From assembly GCA_036172665.1 (NCBI GenBank), contig CM069873.1:47090001-47154000 (forward strand): a stretch of 64,000 nucleotides of DNA, given 5' to 3'. The first letter of the stretch is position 1. Each line of letters opens with the position of its first letter. Source of the DNA: Prosopocoilus inquinatus. Taxonomy: Eukaryota; Arthropoda; Insecta; Coleoptera; Lucanidae. The notes below the pieces were generated by a model. It saw only the letters and a list, made by a program, of their open reading frames with translations, was not told the DNA's origin and made no database searches. This document shows positions 53,436 to 62,596 of the stretch, piece after piece. A program made the position numbers and the translations under genes.

Positions 53436-55195
53436 TACACGGTGGCCAGAAAAATGCAGACAAACGCCACGCAGGCCAAATCTTTGTTTAATTCTGAGTT
53501 GACAATCTTAATTGAAAAAAGTAGTACAGTGCTTTCTTAAGTCACACGAGCAGCTTAAAAGAATTGTAAATTTGGCAACACCTAATCAGACAAGTACTGT
53601 GGTAGTAATTATTTTATTATTTACTATAAATCAGGTAAATACGCAAATTAGCAAGAATTTTATGTTAACATGGATACCAATTGTATTCAAATTTAAAGAT
53701 AATATGAAAAAATTATAAGAACTGTTCAAATTGGTAGCCATCAGTTTCCAGACATAATTCCAATCTTCGAGGAAGCGAATTCAAAACGCGCTCCAACATA
53801 TCCGGGGTGATTAATCGAACTGCCGCCGTAATTTTATTAATTACATCCTCTTCGTTCACTGGAGGCGTTGCATAGACCTTTTCCTTTAAAAACCCCCAAA
53901 CGAAAAAGTCCAGAGGATTAATATCGGGAGATCTTGCCGGCCATGCTATTGGACCGTTACGCCCTATCCACCGATTCGGAAAGTGTTCGTTTAACCAATC
54001 CCTAGAAATTCTGGCATTGTGAGCAGGGGCTCCGTCATGCATGTACAACATGTTGGGTCTCAAATTCAGTGGAATATTATCCAGTACTTCTTCTAAAACG
54101 TTAACGTACTCAATTCCATTTAGACGATTTGGAAGAAATATTGGTCCAACAACTCGGAGATTTAAAATCCCCAGCCAAACATTTACCGAAAATCTTCTCT
54201 GATGTCCAATTTCCCTTACTGCCTTGGGATTTTCGTCCGCCCAAAAATGAAAATTATGGCTATTAAAGACGCCATCTCTCGTAAACAAGCATTCGTCGCT
54301 CCAGAGAATATGCAATAAAAAGTTCGGCTCTTCTTGAATTCTTTGTAAAATATTGTTACAAAACATTCTTCTGTGCACATTATCGTTCACATACAAAGGC
54401 TGGACTTTCCTTGCATGAAACGAATGCAACAAATTTTGAGATAGTACTGAGTGCACTGTTGTTTTGCTAGGAATATTTAGTTCCCGAGCTATTTGTCTTG
54501 TGCTAGACGTCGGATCTTCGTAAACAGCATCCAATATTTGCTCTTCTAATTGAACTGTTCGACGCCCTCTAGGTCTACCGCTGTTACGATAATTCGGTAT
54601 AAAGGAGCCAGTTTCTCTAAGTCGCTGATCCATTCTACGGAACGTGTTGGTGGATGGATGTCGCCGTTGAGGATACCGTATTTGATATTCTTCTTTTGCC
54701 AAGTTTGCATTTCCATTGCAAAATCCGAATACCATATACATGTCGGCGTATTCTCCAAAGGTAAACATTGTTCGGTACTAAGAACAGCACAAAATGTTTA
54801 TCTTATTTCAAGAGCCAAATGTCACATGAGAAACGTCAAAAAATGACAACTACTTACTATTTTTAAACAAGCAGCCTTACAGTACCACGTTGCCATATGT
54901 ACTTTAATTTCAAAAAAGCCAATGAAGAAATGTTAAAAATGTAAACCATTGGTATTAATCGATTAGTTACATCAATGCATTTGAGATAATTCCATTTCTA
55001 AATTTCACCACAATGATTTTACATAGATAAATTTGACGAATTTTGCTAAATTTTAGCCGTACATCTTAAGGTTTGATGGTCTCGTGCGCCTTAAGGAAGG
55101 ACCGCATAACTTTTTTGGATTAAGATTATCGCCTCAGAATTGAACAAAGAATCGTTCTACCTGGCGTTTGTCCGCATTTTTCTGGCCACCGTGTA
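53436..55195 (-). mobile_element. Intact DD41D mariner (1.76 kb)
   Basis: Inverted ends TACACGGTGGCCAGAAAAAT with the next 15 bases also matching, similarity fading over about 75 bp, and TA on both sides (53434-53435, 55196-55197). It contains one uninterrupted transposase frame. Removing it rejoins the copia RT. Confidence 0.93.
53713..54768 (-). CDS. DD41D mariner (rosa-like) transposase, 351 aa
   Basis: A full-length frame with no stops. Residues about 1-110 form paired helix-turn-helix domains (YADMYMVFGFCNGNANLAKE, RPRGRRTVQLEEQILDAVYE, STRQIARELNIPSKTTVHSV). The catalytic domain shows LWSDECLFTRDG (first Asp), MLYMHDGAPAHNA (second) and WPARSPDINPLDFFVWG (third). Forty-one residues lie between the second and third Asp, the DD41D spacing known from rosa-type mariners. 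It ends ETDGYQFEQFL. The enzyme would bind the inverted repeats and move the element by cut and paste at TA. Start: an ATG 427 bp inside the element's right end. The intact frame and clean ends suggest recent activity. Confidence 0.93.
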   Translation of the reverse strand: MFTFGEYADMYMVFGFCNGNANLAKEEYQIRYPQRRHPSTNTFRRMDQRLRETGSFIPNYRNSGRPRGRRTVQLEEQILDAVYEDPTSSTRQIARELNIPSKTTVHSVLSQNLLHSFHARKVQPLYVNDNVHRRMFCNNILQRIQEEPNFLLHILWSDECLFTRDGVFNSHNFHFWADENPKAVREIGHQRRFSVNVWLGILNLRVVGPIFLPNRLNGIEYVNVLEEVLDNIPLNLRPNMLYMHDGAPAHNARISRDWLNEHFPNRWIGRNGPIAWPARSPDINPLDFFVWGFLKEKVYATPPVNEEDVINKITAAVRLITPDMLERVLNSLPRRLELCLETDGYQFEQFL

Positions 55196-55199
55196 TAAC

Positions 55200-55742
55200 C
55201 AATTACGCTGAATCTCGATACCCAAACAGTATCGAGAATACCGGAAATATTTTACCTTAAAATATTTGGACAATTGAGACTTAATTTCTCCCTCCCTTTT
55301 TCGATTGCCGGCGACGATTAAAATAATATCGTCGACGTACACGAGAACAAATGTCAGTATATTTACGTCAACATAAACACAGGGACCCGCATTTGTCGGT
55401 GTAAGTCCGATACCTTGAAAAGTTGCGTCCAATTTAATGTGCCATTGACGTCCTGTTTGACGTAAGCCATACAGGGCCTTTTTAAGTTTGCAAACTTTGC
55501 CCCTTTCTTTCATTTTGTTCAACATAGTTCAGTACATTGTTCAGTACTTCGCAGGCATTCTTCGCTAGCTCACCTTCCCATCTAATGAAGACTTCATCGC
55601 TTGGTTCATCCACATTTTCCTGTTCTTGCATAGGACTGTTTTTCACAGGTACATTGTTGTATTGTTTGGCTGGGCAATCAGGACCATAGATAAAAGATAT
55701 ATTAGATGTCAAAGCCAACGTTGTATACGTGGAGAGCAACAA
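55200..55742 (-). pseudogene. copia RT core and linker
   Basis: 55525-55200 reads KVCKLKKALYGLRQTGRQWH (KALYGLRQ motif), PCVYVDVNILTFVLVYVDDI (YVDD active site) and KSQLSKYFKVKYF, then YCLGIEIQRNWLYT at the mariner edge. 55742-55530 holds a linker (VKNSPMQEQENVDEPSDEV). The RT fingers are missing between the two, so a deletion occurred near 55530. Confidence 0.88.
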
Positions 55743-56400
55743 AATGCGCGCCTCACGCGGCCTGGAGGAAATTAAGATAAAAAAAGGCGCGTAATTTAAA
55801 AATATTTCTGCGTTTAAATTTTTTTCAGGAAATTAACAATCTAATACATTGAGCTGCATTCTTGCCCATATACTAGTTTAGGACTATTCCAGAAGAATGA
55901 ACGGACAATTTGTGATTTTCTTTCTATAAATTACGATCATGTTTGCTCGGATCGTTTTTCGCTCCGGCGGGGCCTAATAAGGCTGTGCAGGCGTGGTAGC
56001 CGAAAAAGTGCACTTTTCTCTCTTACCTTATTTTTATCACAAATTGTCCTATTCGTTCACCTAGAATGGCCGCAAACGAAACGTAAACGTTTAATTAAAG
56101 AAGAAATCGAATTAATACTTTGGCTTCTGACAACCGATTTCAAACTTATCAAAATAAATAAAAGGTAACCATGGTAACTTAAAAAATATGCCAAGAATTA
56201 CAGAATACTGTAAATACAGTGCCATCACTGCCATCTCAGCGACCTGAGGGGAATTATAATTACGTTTAAAACTGTGGCAACAGACATAAACCCCTGTGAT
56301 CAGGACGACCGGTCCTGATAATAAGCTACCCCATGCAAGGCGGCCATGCTTGCTGTCAAAGCAAAACGAAAGTTTAAAAAAAATTTGTTGCAAATGATTT
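55743..56400. repeat. Insert region inside copia: MITE and hammerhead scrap
   Basis: A palindromic MITE with ends like GGACTATTC and inner GGACAATTTGTGAT/ATCACAAATTGTCC spans about 55881-56071. A short diverged piece of the 312-bp repeat (CCCATGCAAGGCGGCCATGC) lies at about 56318-56395, lacking the ribozyme. The rest is unrecognised. Confidence 0.6.
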
Positions 56401-57012
56401 TTTTTTACTACTTGCTTATTTTCAGCTGCGAAGTCATTCAGGAATTTGACATCTCGTATCACACGAACTTTTCTTTCAGCAGGAATCCAGACGTAATAGG
56501 CTTTGGCAGTTTCGGAGTAACCAAGAAAAGTGCATTTGATTCCTCGCGGTTGGAATTTATCCTTGCTTGCCGATTTGTCTAGAACGTATGCCTTAACGCC
56601 GAATCTTATCAGCTGTTTGACATTCGGCCGCTTGCCTGTTCACTTCTCGAACGGAGTTTTCATTCCCAGAGCTTTTGTGATGCAGCGATTCTTCACATAA
56701 TTCGCCATAGCCACTGTATTGGCCTAAAAACTCCTTGGACGTCCCGAGTCAAGCAACATACATCGCGCTGACTCGCACAACATCCTATTTTTTTTCTCTG
56801 CGATGCCGTTTTGCTGAGGGGAGAAAGGAGCTGTTAATCGACGTCGAATACGCGATTCTTTCAGGATGTAGTCCATCCTTGCATTACAAAATTTCTTTCC
56901 ATAAATCCATAAATCGTGACAGATATTCCCGTGGGCCGTCGTCGTCTTTCATCCTTAAGGCAAGGAGCTGTTCCAACAGCGTCGCTTTTCGGATAGGATC
57001 TTGTGATGCGTA
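56400..57012 (-). pseudogene. copia integrase C-terminus and gag scrap
   Basis: The minus strand from 57010 reads DPIRKATLLEQLLALRMKDD and REYLSRFMDLWKEI (gag-like), then abruptly SPQQNGIAEKKNRMLCESAR-type text (from about 56820), MANYVKNRCITKALGMKTPF and RPNVKQLIRFGVKAYVL, and KCTFLGYSETAKAYYVWIP, the integrase C-terminal region. The jump shows an internal deletion; stops interrupt it at several places. Confidence 0.8.
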
Positions 57013-57171
57013 TACAGGGAGATTCAAGCAACCCTTTCATTAAAAGTTTACGGACTTCTCTTTTGAATTTTTAATTCATATTTTGCAGTTATAAATTAAC
57101 GATAAGGATCTATCAAAATATAATATTTTCGAAAAATTTTGTGCAAATCGTTCTTGATTGCAGTGAGAACC

Positions 57172-57236
57172 TCGAGCAGCCTCTGGACAGCTGTTTCAGC
57201 CCTGCTTGGGGCTTCTTCAGCAGAAACGTAGCTCGA
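57172..57236 (-). ncRNA. Hammerhead ribozyme E1 (minus)
   Basis: Complete on the minus strand: GAGC outer stem I, TTTCTG inner stem I, CTGAAGA, AGCCC-CAAGCA-GGGCT, GAA, ACAGCTGT, GUC with cleavage after the C at 57186, CAGAGGC, GCTCGA. Confidence 0.88.
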
Positions 57237-57505
57237 CATTCCCACTGCAGACGAAAAACGACTTGCCCAATTTATTCGCAATTGCGATGTAAGAATGATG
57301 AACATATAAAATAGCGACATCTTACTATCGCTTTTTGACCTAACATTGCAGTAGGATAGACAAATTGAAGCGGGATTTGCTCCTAATGAGTCCCCCATGC
57401 AAGGCGGCCATGCTTGCTGTCAAAACATAATGAAAGATTTTAGAAAAATTTTGTGCAAATCGTTTTTGATTGCAGTGAGAACCTCGAGCAGCCTCTGGAC
57501 AGCTC

Positions 57506-57560
57506 TTTCTGCTGAAGAAGCCCCAAACAGGGCTGAAACAGCTGTCCAGAGGCTGCTCGA
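57506..57560 (+). ncRNA. Hammerhead ribozyme E2, lacking outer stem I
   Basis: CTGAAGA (57512-57518), AGCCC-CAAACA-GGGCT, GAA, ACAGCTGT, GUC cleavage after 57546. The 5' side begins only at TTTCTG because the inversion junction falls here, so the outer stem I strand is missing. Confidence 0.75.
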
Positions 57561-57807
57561 GGTTCTCACTGCAATCAAGAACGATTTGCACAAAATTTTT
57601 CTAAAATCTTTCATTATGCTTTGACAGCAAGCATGGCCGCCTTGCATGGGGGACTCATTAGGAGCAAATCCCGCTTCAATTTGTCTATCCTACTGCAATG
57701 TTAGGTCAAAAAGCGATAGTAAGATGTCGCTATTTTATATGTTCATCATTCTTACATCGCAATTGCGAATAAATTGGGCAAGTCGTTTTTCGTCTGCAGT
57801 GGGAATG

Positions 57808-57872
57808 TCGAGCTACGTTTCTGCTGAAGAAGCCCCAAACAGGGCTGAAACAGCTGTCCAGAGGCTGCTCGA
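57808..57872 (+). ncRNA. Hammerhead ribozyme E3
   Basis: TCGAGC 57808-57813, GTTTCTG 57817-57823, CTGAAGA 57824-57830, stem II AGCCC/GGGCT with loop CAAACA, GAA 57847-57849, stem III AC/GT around AGCT, cleavage after C57858, CAGAGGC 57859-57865, GCTCGA 57867-57872. A 3 x 1 internal loop splits stem I. Confidence 0.92.
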
Positions 57873-58119
57873 GGTTCTCACTGCAATCAAGAACGATTTG
57901 CACAAAATTTTTCTAAAATCTTTCATTATGCTTTGACAGCAAGCATGGCCGCCTTGCATGGGGGACTCATTAGGAGCAAATCCCGCTTCAATTTGTCTAT
58001 CCTACTGCAATGTTAGGTCAAAAAGCGATAGTAAGATGTCGCTATTTTATATGTTCATCATTCTTACATCGCAATTGCGAATAAATTGGGCAAGTCGTTT
58101 TTCGTCTGCAGTAGGAATG

Positions 58120-58184
58120 TCGAGCTACGTTTCTGCTGAAGAAGCCCCAAGCAGGGCTGAAACAGCTGTCCAGAGGCTGCTCGA
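58120..58184 (+). ncRNA. Hammerhead ribozyme E4
   Basis: Same parts as E3, exactly 312 bp downstream, with stem II loop CAAGCA. Cleavage after 58170. Confidence 0.92.
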
Positions 58185-58431
58185 GGTTCTCACTGCAATC
58201 AAAAACGATTTGCACAAAATTTTTCTAAAATCTTTCATTATGCTTTGACAGCAAGCATGGCCGCCTTGCATGGGGGACTCATTAGGAGCAAATCCTGCTT
58301 CAATTTGTCTATCCTACTGCAATGTTAGGTCAAAAAGCGATAGTAAGATGTCGCTATTTTATATGTTCATCATTCTTACATCGCAATTGCGAATAAATTG
58401 GGCAAGTCGTTTTTCGTCTGCAGTGGGAATG

Positions 58432-58496
58432 TCGAGCTACGTTTCTGCTGAAGAAGCCCCAAGCAGGGCTGAAACAGCTGTCCAGAGGCTGCTCGA
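58432..58496 (+). ncRNA. Hammerhead ribozyme E5
   Basis: Same parts as E4, 312 bp downstream; cleavage after 58482. Cleavage at E4 and E5 would release a 312-nt RNA. Confidence 0.92.
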
Positions 58497-58673
58497 GGTT
58501 CTCACTGCAATCAAAAACGATTTGCACAAAATTTTTCTAAAATCTTTCATTATGCTTTGACAGCAAGCATAGCCGCCTTGCATGGGGGACTCATTGGGAG
58601 CAAATCCCGCTTCAATTTGTCTATCCTACTGCAATGTTAGGTCAAAAAGCGATAGTAAGATGTCGCTATTTTA

Positions 58674-59609
58674 TATAATAATAATAATAATAATATGTTT
58701 ATTGATCCACTAACTACAAACACAAAAAATATAATTTATATCTAACTGAAATATTTTGGATCAAAGGGCTCAGATTCAGGTTGGAGGCGAACCAACCACC
58801 TGATCTTCCATCTGAGCCGAACTTGAATAAATAAATACATTATAAAATGTTTGGCTCGGAAAGACACTTATAATTACCAAATACTCTGTAAATTAATTAA
58901 TTATAAATTATTATTAACCCAAATGTCCGTTCTTTATTTTCAGTAATAACTGACGCTTAAAAGGCAAAAATAATAATTTTTTCAGTTCCTGTGGTAAACA
59001 GTTCCATAATACAGCACAGTTGTAAGAAAAGAATCGCCGGAAAGACATAGTGAAATGTCGTGGAATGGTGATGACATTTTTATGCCGAATATTAATATTG
59101 TGAATGTCAGTTCGAAACGTTATTTTGTGGTAAAGATAGGCAGGAGTTTTATTAGTTATGATATTGTAGAAAGTGCAAACGCTATAGAAAAATCGCCTGT
59201 CAGTCATATTTAACCAATTAGCTCTTTTCAACGTGTGAGATATCCGTTCATATTTTCGAATACCATAAATAAGTCTCAAGCAAGAGTTCTGAACCCTCTG
59301 AATACGATATCTATCTGCTGCGTCAATACAAGGACCATACACGGGGTCACAAAAATTAAAACGTGACAATATAAGAGATTCACATAATAACAGTTTCAAT
59401 TCAGGGCTGAGAAGGAATCTATTGCTATATAAAATTTTTAAAATTGCATAGGATTTTTGAACGAGAGAATTAATGTGGTTTTTAAAACGTAATTTACAAT
59501 CCAGAAACACGCCAAGGATCTTGACACAATCCACCAGACCTATTGTTTCACGCCCAATTTTGATTGGAGTACCTTGGTTAATCGTATCAATAAGATCAAT
59601 CAATATGTT
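58674..59609 (-). mobile_element. 5'-truncated LINE with (TAA)n tail
   Basis: A TAA repeat at 58676-58694 marks its 3' end on the left. The 5' side stops at 59609, where palindromic-element sequence resumes. TTTATA is found at both edges and may be its target duplication. Confidence 0.8.
58914..59603 (-). pseudogene. LINE ORF2 C-terminal segment (229 aa open)
   Basis: The open frame gives the region after the RT active site: VDCVKILGVFLDCKLRFKNH, LSPELKLLLCESLILSRFNF, YRIQRVQNSCLRLIYGIRKY, RRFFYSVCTFYNIITNKTPA and FRRFFSYNCAVLWNCLPQEL, ending KIKNGHLG. It has no internal stop but lacks the RT core and endonuclease, so it is a truncated, inactive insertion that is otherwise well preserved. 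Confidence 0.85.
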
Positions 59610-60709
59610 TATAATATTTTCAAATTTCGTACATATCCGCTTATACCGGAAGTTGCTGTCAACTTTCTTATTTTAAATAGAATACCTCAACTTTTAATGA
59701 ATGTTTGAAATCTTTATAAAATTCTAAAAATATTTTGTGCACATATGATACAACGAAAGTTAACCGTTTCCGAGATATTTTCATTTTTTAAAAATAACTC
59801 AGACTTGCAGAACCTTGGTTATGATACTGCCATCTTTGTGCAACAAACCACGATGCCCATTTTTGGCCTGTAGTAGGCTGCAGTAACATTCTTTCAGATC
59901 ATGTCCAGTTTTGCACTTGATTGCTTACAGGCTGGTTGAAAAGTAACTTCGTTTCGAACTAATTTCGACTGTCGAAAAGTCATGTTTTTTAAATGGAACG
60001 CCTAGTATATTTTTATACCATGTGACTCAGCATTAAATGTTCTTTCGTCCTGTCTAGTAGGAATTAAAAAGAAATACAATTTAATCGCTACGAAGTACCA
60101 AAAAATGAATAATCAAAAAAAAAATCAAAAAAACATTCAAGAAGTTGTTATGTCGAGGAATATGCGTTATTACTTAGATTCAGTAGAAAGTTATTACTAA
60201 TAAATAATAGCCGAGGACAACTTAGAGCCAATATTATAACTAGAGACCGGATTTATAAGTTTTTACAAGTTTTTTACGCTAACATACCTAAACTTGGCGT
60301 TTTGTATTTATATGTTTGTCGATTAGAGAAGCCCAAAAATGGTAGTTTTATTTCGCATATAACTTAATATTTTAGACTTTTAGCGCATATTTATTTATTT
60401 ATCCATATATTGATATAAATAACATTATAATTCCATATACGGTCAATATTCAAGTCTGCAGCTTTTCCAAGAAGTAATTTGTTCTTCTCAACGTCTGGCC
60501 ACTTTATTTTACGATTTCCCGGAATGTGATTTTCTGGGAATCTGTAGCGACTTGCACTTGCATTTTGCACTTATGTTTTGCATTTCAGTTTGAGATAAGA
60601 ACTCCGTGAATGTGTGTGACTAGTGACTAGTGTATTTATCAACGCGAATTAGTTGTTATTTTCTTATTTAATTTAAAGACGAAATAAATTCAGTGCTTAT
60701 CTTTTCAAA

Positions 60710-62251
60710 ATGCCGAAAGTAGCATCCTCTCGATCCGAGCTATTGAAAAAATGGATTAAAGCATCTAAACATCTAACTACAGATGGAAAAGTTATTTTTT
60801 GCAATGCATGCTCAAAACAGGTAGATACCTTACAAATTCTTTTAAAAATCACATTTTCATTTTGACAATATTTTAAGGTGTCGTCAGACCAAAAGTACCA
60901 GATTGATCAACATTTGGCTACAAACCTCCATAAGGAGTCGGAGAAAAGATGTGTGTCTAACTTTAAGCAGTCTTTTATTTCTTCAACAGCCAGTAACTCA
61001 CAGGGCAGTGACACAGGAAATGAATTCTTTTTAGACTTGTGCAGTGCTATGGCAGAGTCAAACATTCCTTGGCATAAACTTGAACAAGCAAGTTTTCGAA
61101 CTTTTTTGGAAAAATATTGCAATCGTCATATTCCAAATGAATCGACTTTGCGGAAAAACTATCTAAGTATATGCTACCAGCAACGGATGAAGAAAATAAG
61201 AGAGAAGCTTAGCGACAACAATATTTATATAGTAGTTGATGAAACGACAGATGCCTGCGGTCGTTATGTAGCAAATATGTTAGCAGGAGTATTAAGCAAC
61301 ACAGTTGCACCAATATCTTATTTGGTAAATAGTGCAGTTTTGGAAAAAACAAATCATTCAACGATCGCACGTTATATTAACGACAGCTTGACACTTTTAT
61401 ATGCACCTAATCAAGTTAAATCGGAAAATATATTACTAATGGTGTCTGATGCAGCAGCCTACATGATAAAAGCAGGACAGGCTTTACAGGTGTTTTACCC
61501 AAATCTGATGCACTTCACTTGTATGGCTCACGCAATGAATAGGCTCGCTGAATTGGTGCGACTAGAATACCCAACAGTAAATAAGTTGATCAATAACGGA
61601 AAAAAGGCGTTTCTTAAAGCCCCACTGCGTATACAACACTATAAAGAATTAGCTGCTGACCTGCCATTACCACCAGAACCAATAATTACGAGATGGGGTA
61701 CGTGGCTTGAAGCAGCAAATTTTTACGCAGATAACTTTAAACAATTAAAGGAAATTTTCTTAGAATTGGATGATTCCAATTCAGCGGCTTTAAGAATTTG
61801 TAAGGAATGCATGTCGAACACAAACATCGGGAATCAATTAGCATTCATTAAAACTCATTTTTCGGTTTTAATATCCACCATTAAAAAGTTGGAATCATCC
61901 CAGACGGCTCTATTAGATTCTTTTGAAGTGGTCGATGATGCAATTGAAAGTGTAAAATCAATTCCAGGGGAGATAGGAGAGAAGTTAATGGCAAAATTAG
62001 ACAAGGTTCTATTACGTAATCCTGACTACAATAAAATGAGGAAAATCTGTTTAGTTTTAAAAGGTCAAAGTGAAGAGGATTTGGACATGGACCCCAAAGA
62101 TGTAGCATCCATGAAATTTGCGCCCATTACTTCATGCGATGTCGAGCGTTCGTTTTCCTCTTATAAAAATATTTTGACAGACAGACGACAAAATTTTACC
62201 CCAAATAATTTAAATCAACTGTTGATTATATTTTGTAATCCTACTACTTAA
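60710..62251 (+). CDS. hAT transposase, two exons (about 494 aa)
   Basis: Exon 1 (60710-60820) starts MPKVASSRSELLKKWIKASK and ends CNACSKQ. A 57-bp intron with GT and AG ends (60821-60877) is followed in phase by exon 2 (60878-62251). The joined N-terminus holds a BED-like finger (C-x2-C across the splice region, then H-x5-H in DQHLATNLH). Catalytic features: IVVDETTDACGRYV (first Asp), LMVSDAAAYM (second Asp), FTCMAHAMNRLAELV (the C-x2-H motif) and SCDVERSFSSYKNILTDRRQ (Glu, hATC dimerisation region). It excises and inserts the element with 8-bp duplications. No stop in either exon. Exon 2 also reads open from a GTG, so the intron call rests on the ATG, finger and splice signals. Confidence 0.9.
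60821..60877 (+). other. Intron of hAT transposase
   Basis: Begins GTAGATACC after CAG and ends TATTTTAAG. It contains an in-frame TGA stop, so it must be removed for a continuous protein. It lies between the two halves of the BED-like finger. Confidence 0.8.
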
Positions 62252-62596
62252 GTGTTAAGTGTTAAAATTACTTATATGAAACAATTTATGTTTTTATTAT
62301 TCTAAAGTATGTATAAGTAAAATAAAATTTTTATCGCATATAATATCCATATTTTGATCCATTTTAATCGCATAAAAAAAACTTATTTTCCACTTTTTTA
62401 GCACATATAAATCCGGACTTTAATTATAACCAACAATTTGTGTGTACTATTTTTAATATTTCTGATTTATTTATTAGTTTTCAAAAAATTTTGTATTGTA
62501 AGTGTAAATTCCTCCTTGTAAATGTGTAAATAGTCATACCAAGAATTCTAATACATGCGGCATATCTAAACAGAATGTTCAGATGATAGATACATA

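Larger units (their letters stand above)
51840..57012 (-). mobile_element. Ty1/copia element (minus), nested inserts
   Basis: Minus-strand order: gag fragment (57012-56880), integrase (56810-56400), a proline/acid-rich linker (55742-55530), RT (55525-55200 and 53433-53250), RNase H (53100-52820 and 52380-52069), polypurine tract and 3' LTR start at 52061. The gag is joined to a late part of integrase by a deletion. It is interrupted by a palindromic element at 57015, an intact mariner (53436-55195), MITEs at 53121, 52544 and about 55881, and an unexplained insert at about 52380-52820. The 5' half must lie right of the window. Confidence 0.85.
57131..58676. mobile_element. Tandem and inverted hammerhead array (locus E)
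   Basis: Minus-strand sequence (57131-57503, just over one unit) meets plus-strand tandem sequence (57504-58676) made of units exactly 312 bp long that differ by only a few bases. The target TATAATATTTTC is present at 57119-57130 and again at 59610-59621, beyond a LINE that later entered at the right junction. The right end GTCGCTATTTTATA matches the common end seen at the other loci. Confidence 0.88.
60241..62422 (+). mobile_element. hAT transposon, apparently complete (2.18 kb)
   Basis: Ends TAGAGACCGGATTTATA and, inverted, TAAAGTCCGGATTTATA. The 8-bp duplication ATTATAAC is exact (60233-60240 and 62423-62430), the hallmark of hAT elements, and the flanks rejoin to the palindromic element sequence. 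It carries one two-exon transposase gene. Confidence 0.95.

Noticed and set aside
57646..58560. Repeated 96-codon open frames beginning MGDSLGANPAS in each 312-bp unit
   Set aside because: 312 is a multiple of three, so a chance frame recurs in every unit. The frame overlaps the ribozyme, ends at different stops in other copies, and shows no domain.
57131..58676. Simple satellite or CRISPR-like array
   Set aside because: Units are directly adjacent without spacers, and single copies elsewhere have target duplications, so it is a mobile repeat.
29923..59621. A Penelope reverse transcriptase or GIY-YIG endonuclease for the hammerhead repeat
   Set aside because: I looked for it near each copy and found only copia, gypsy, BEL and LINE-type RTs.
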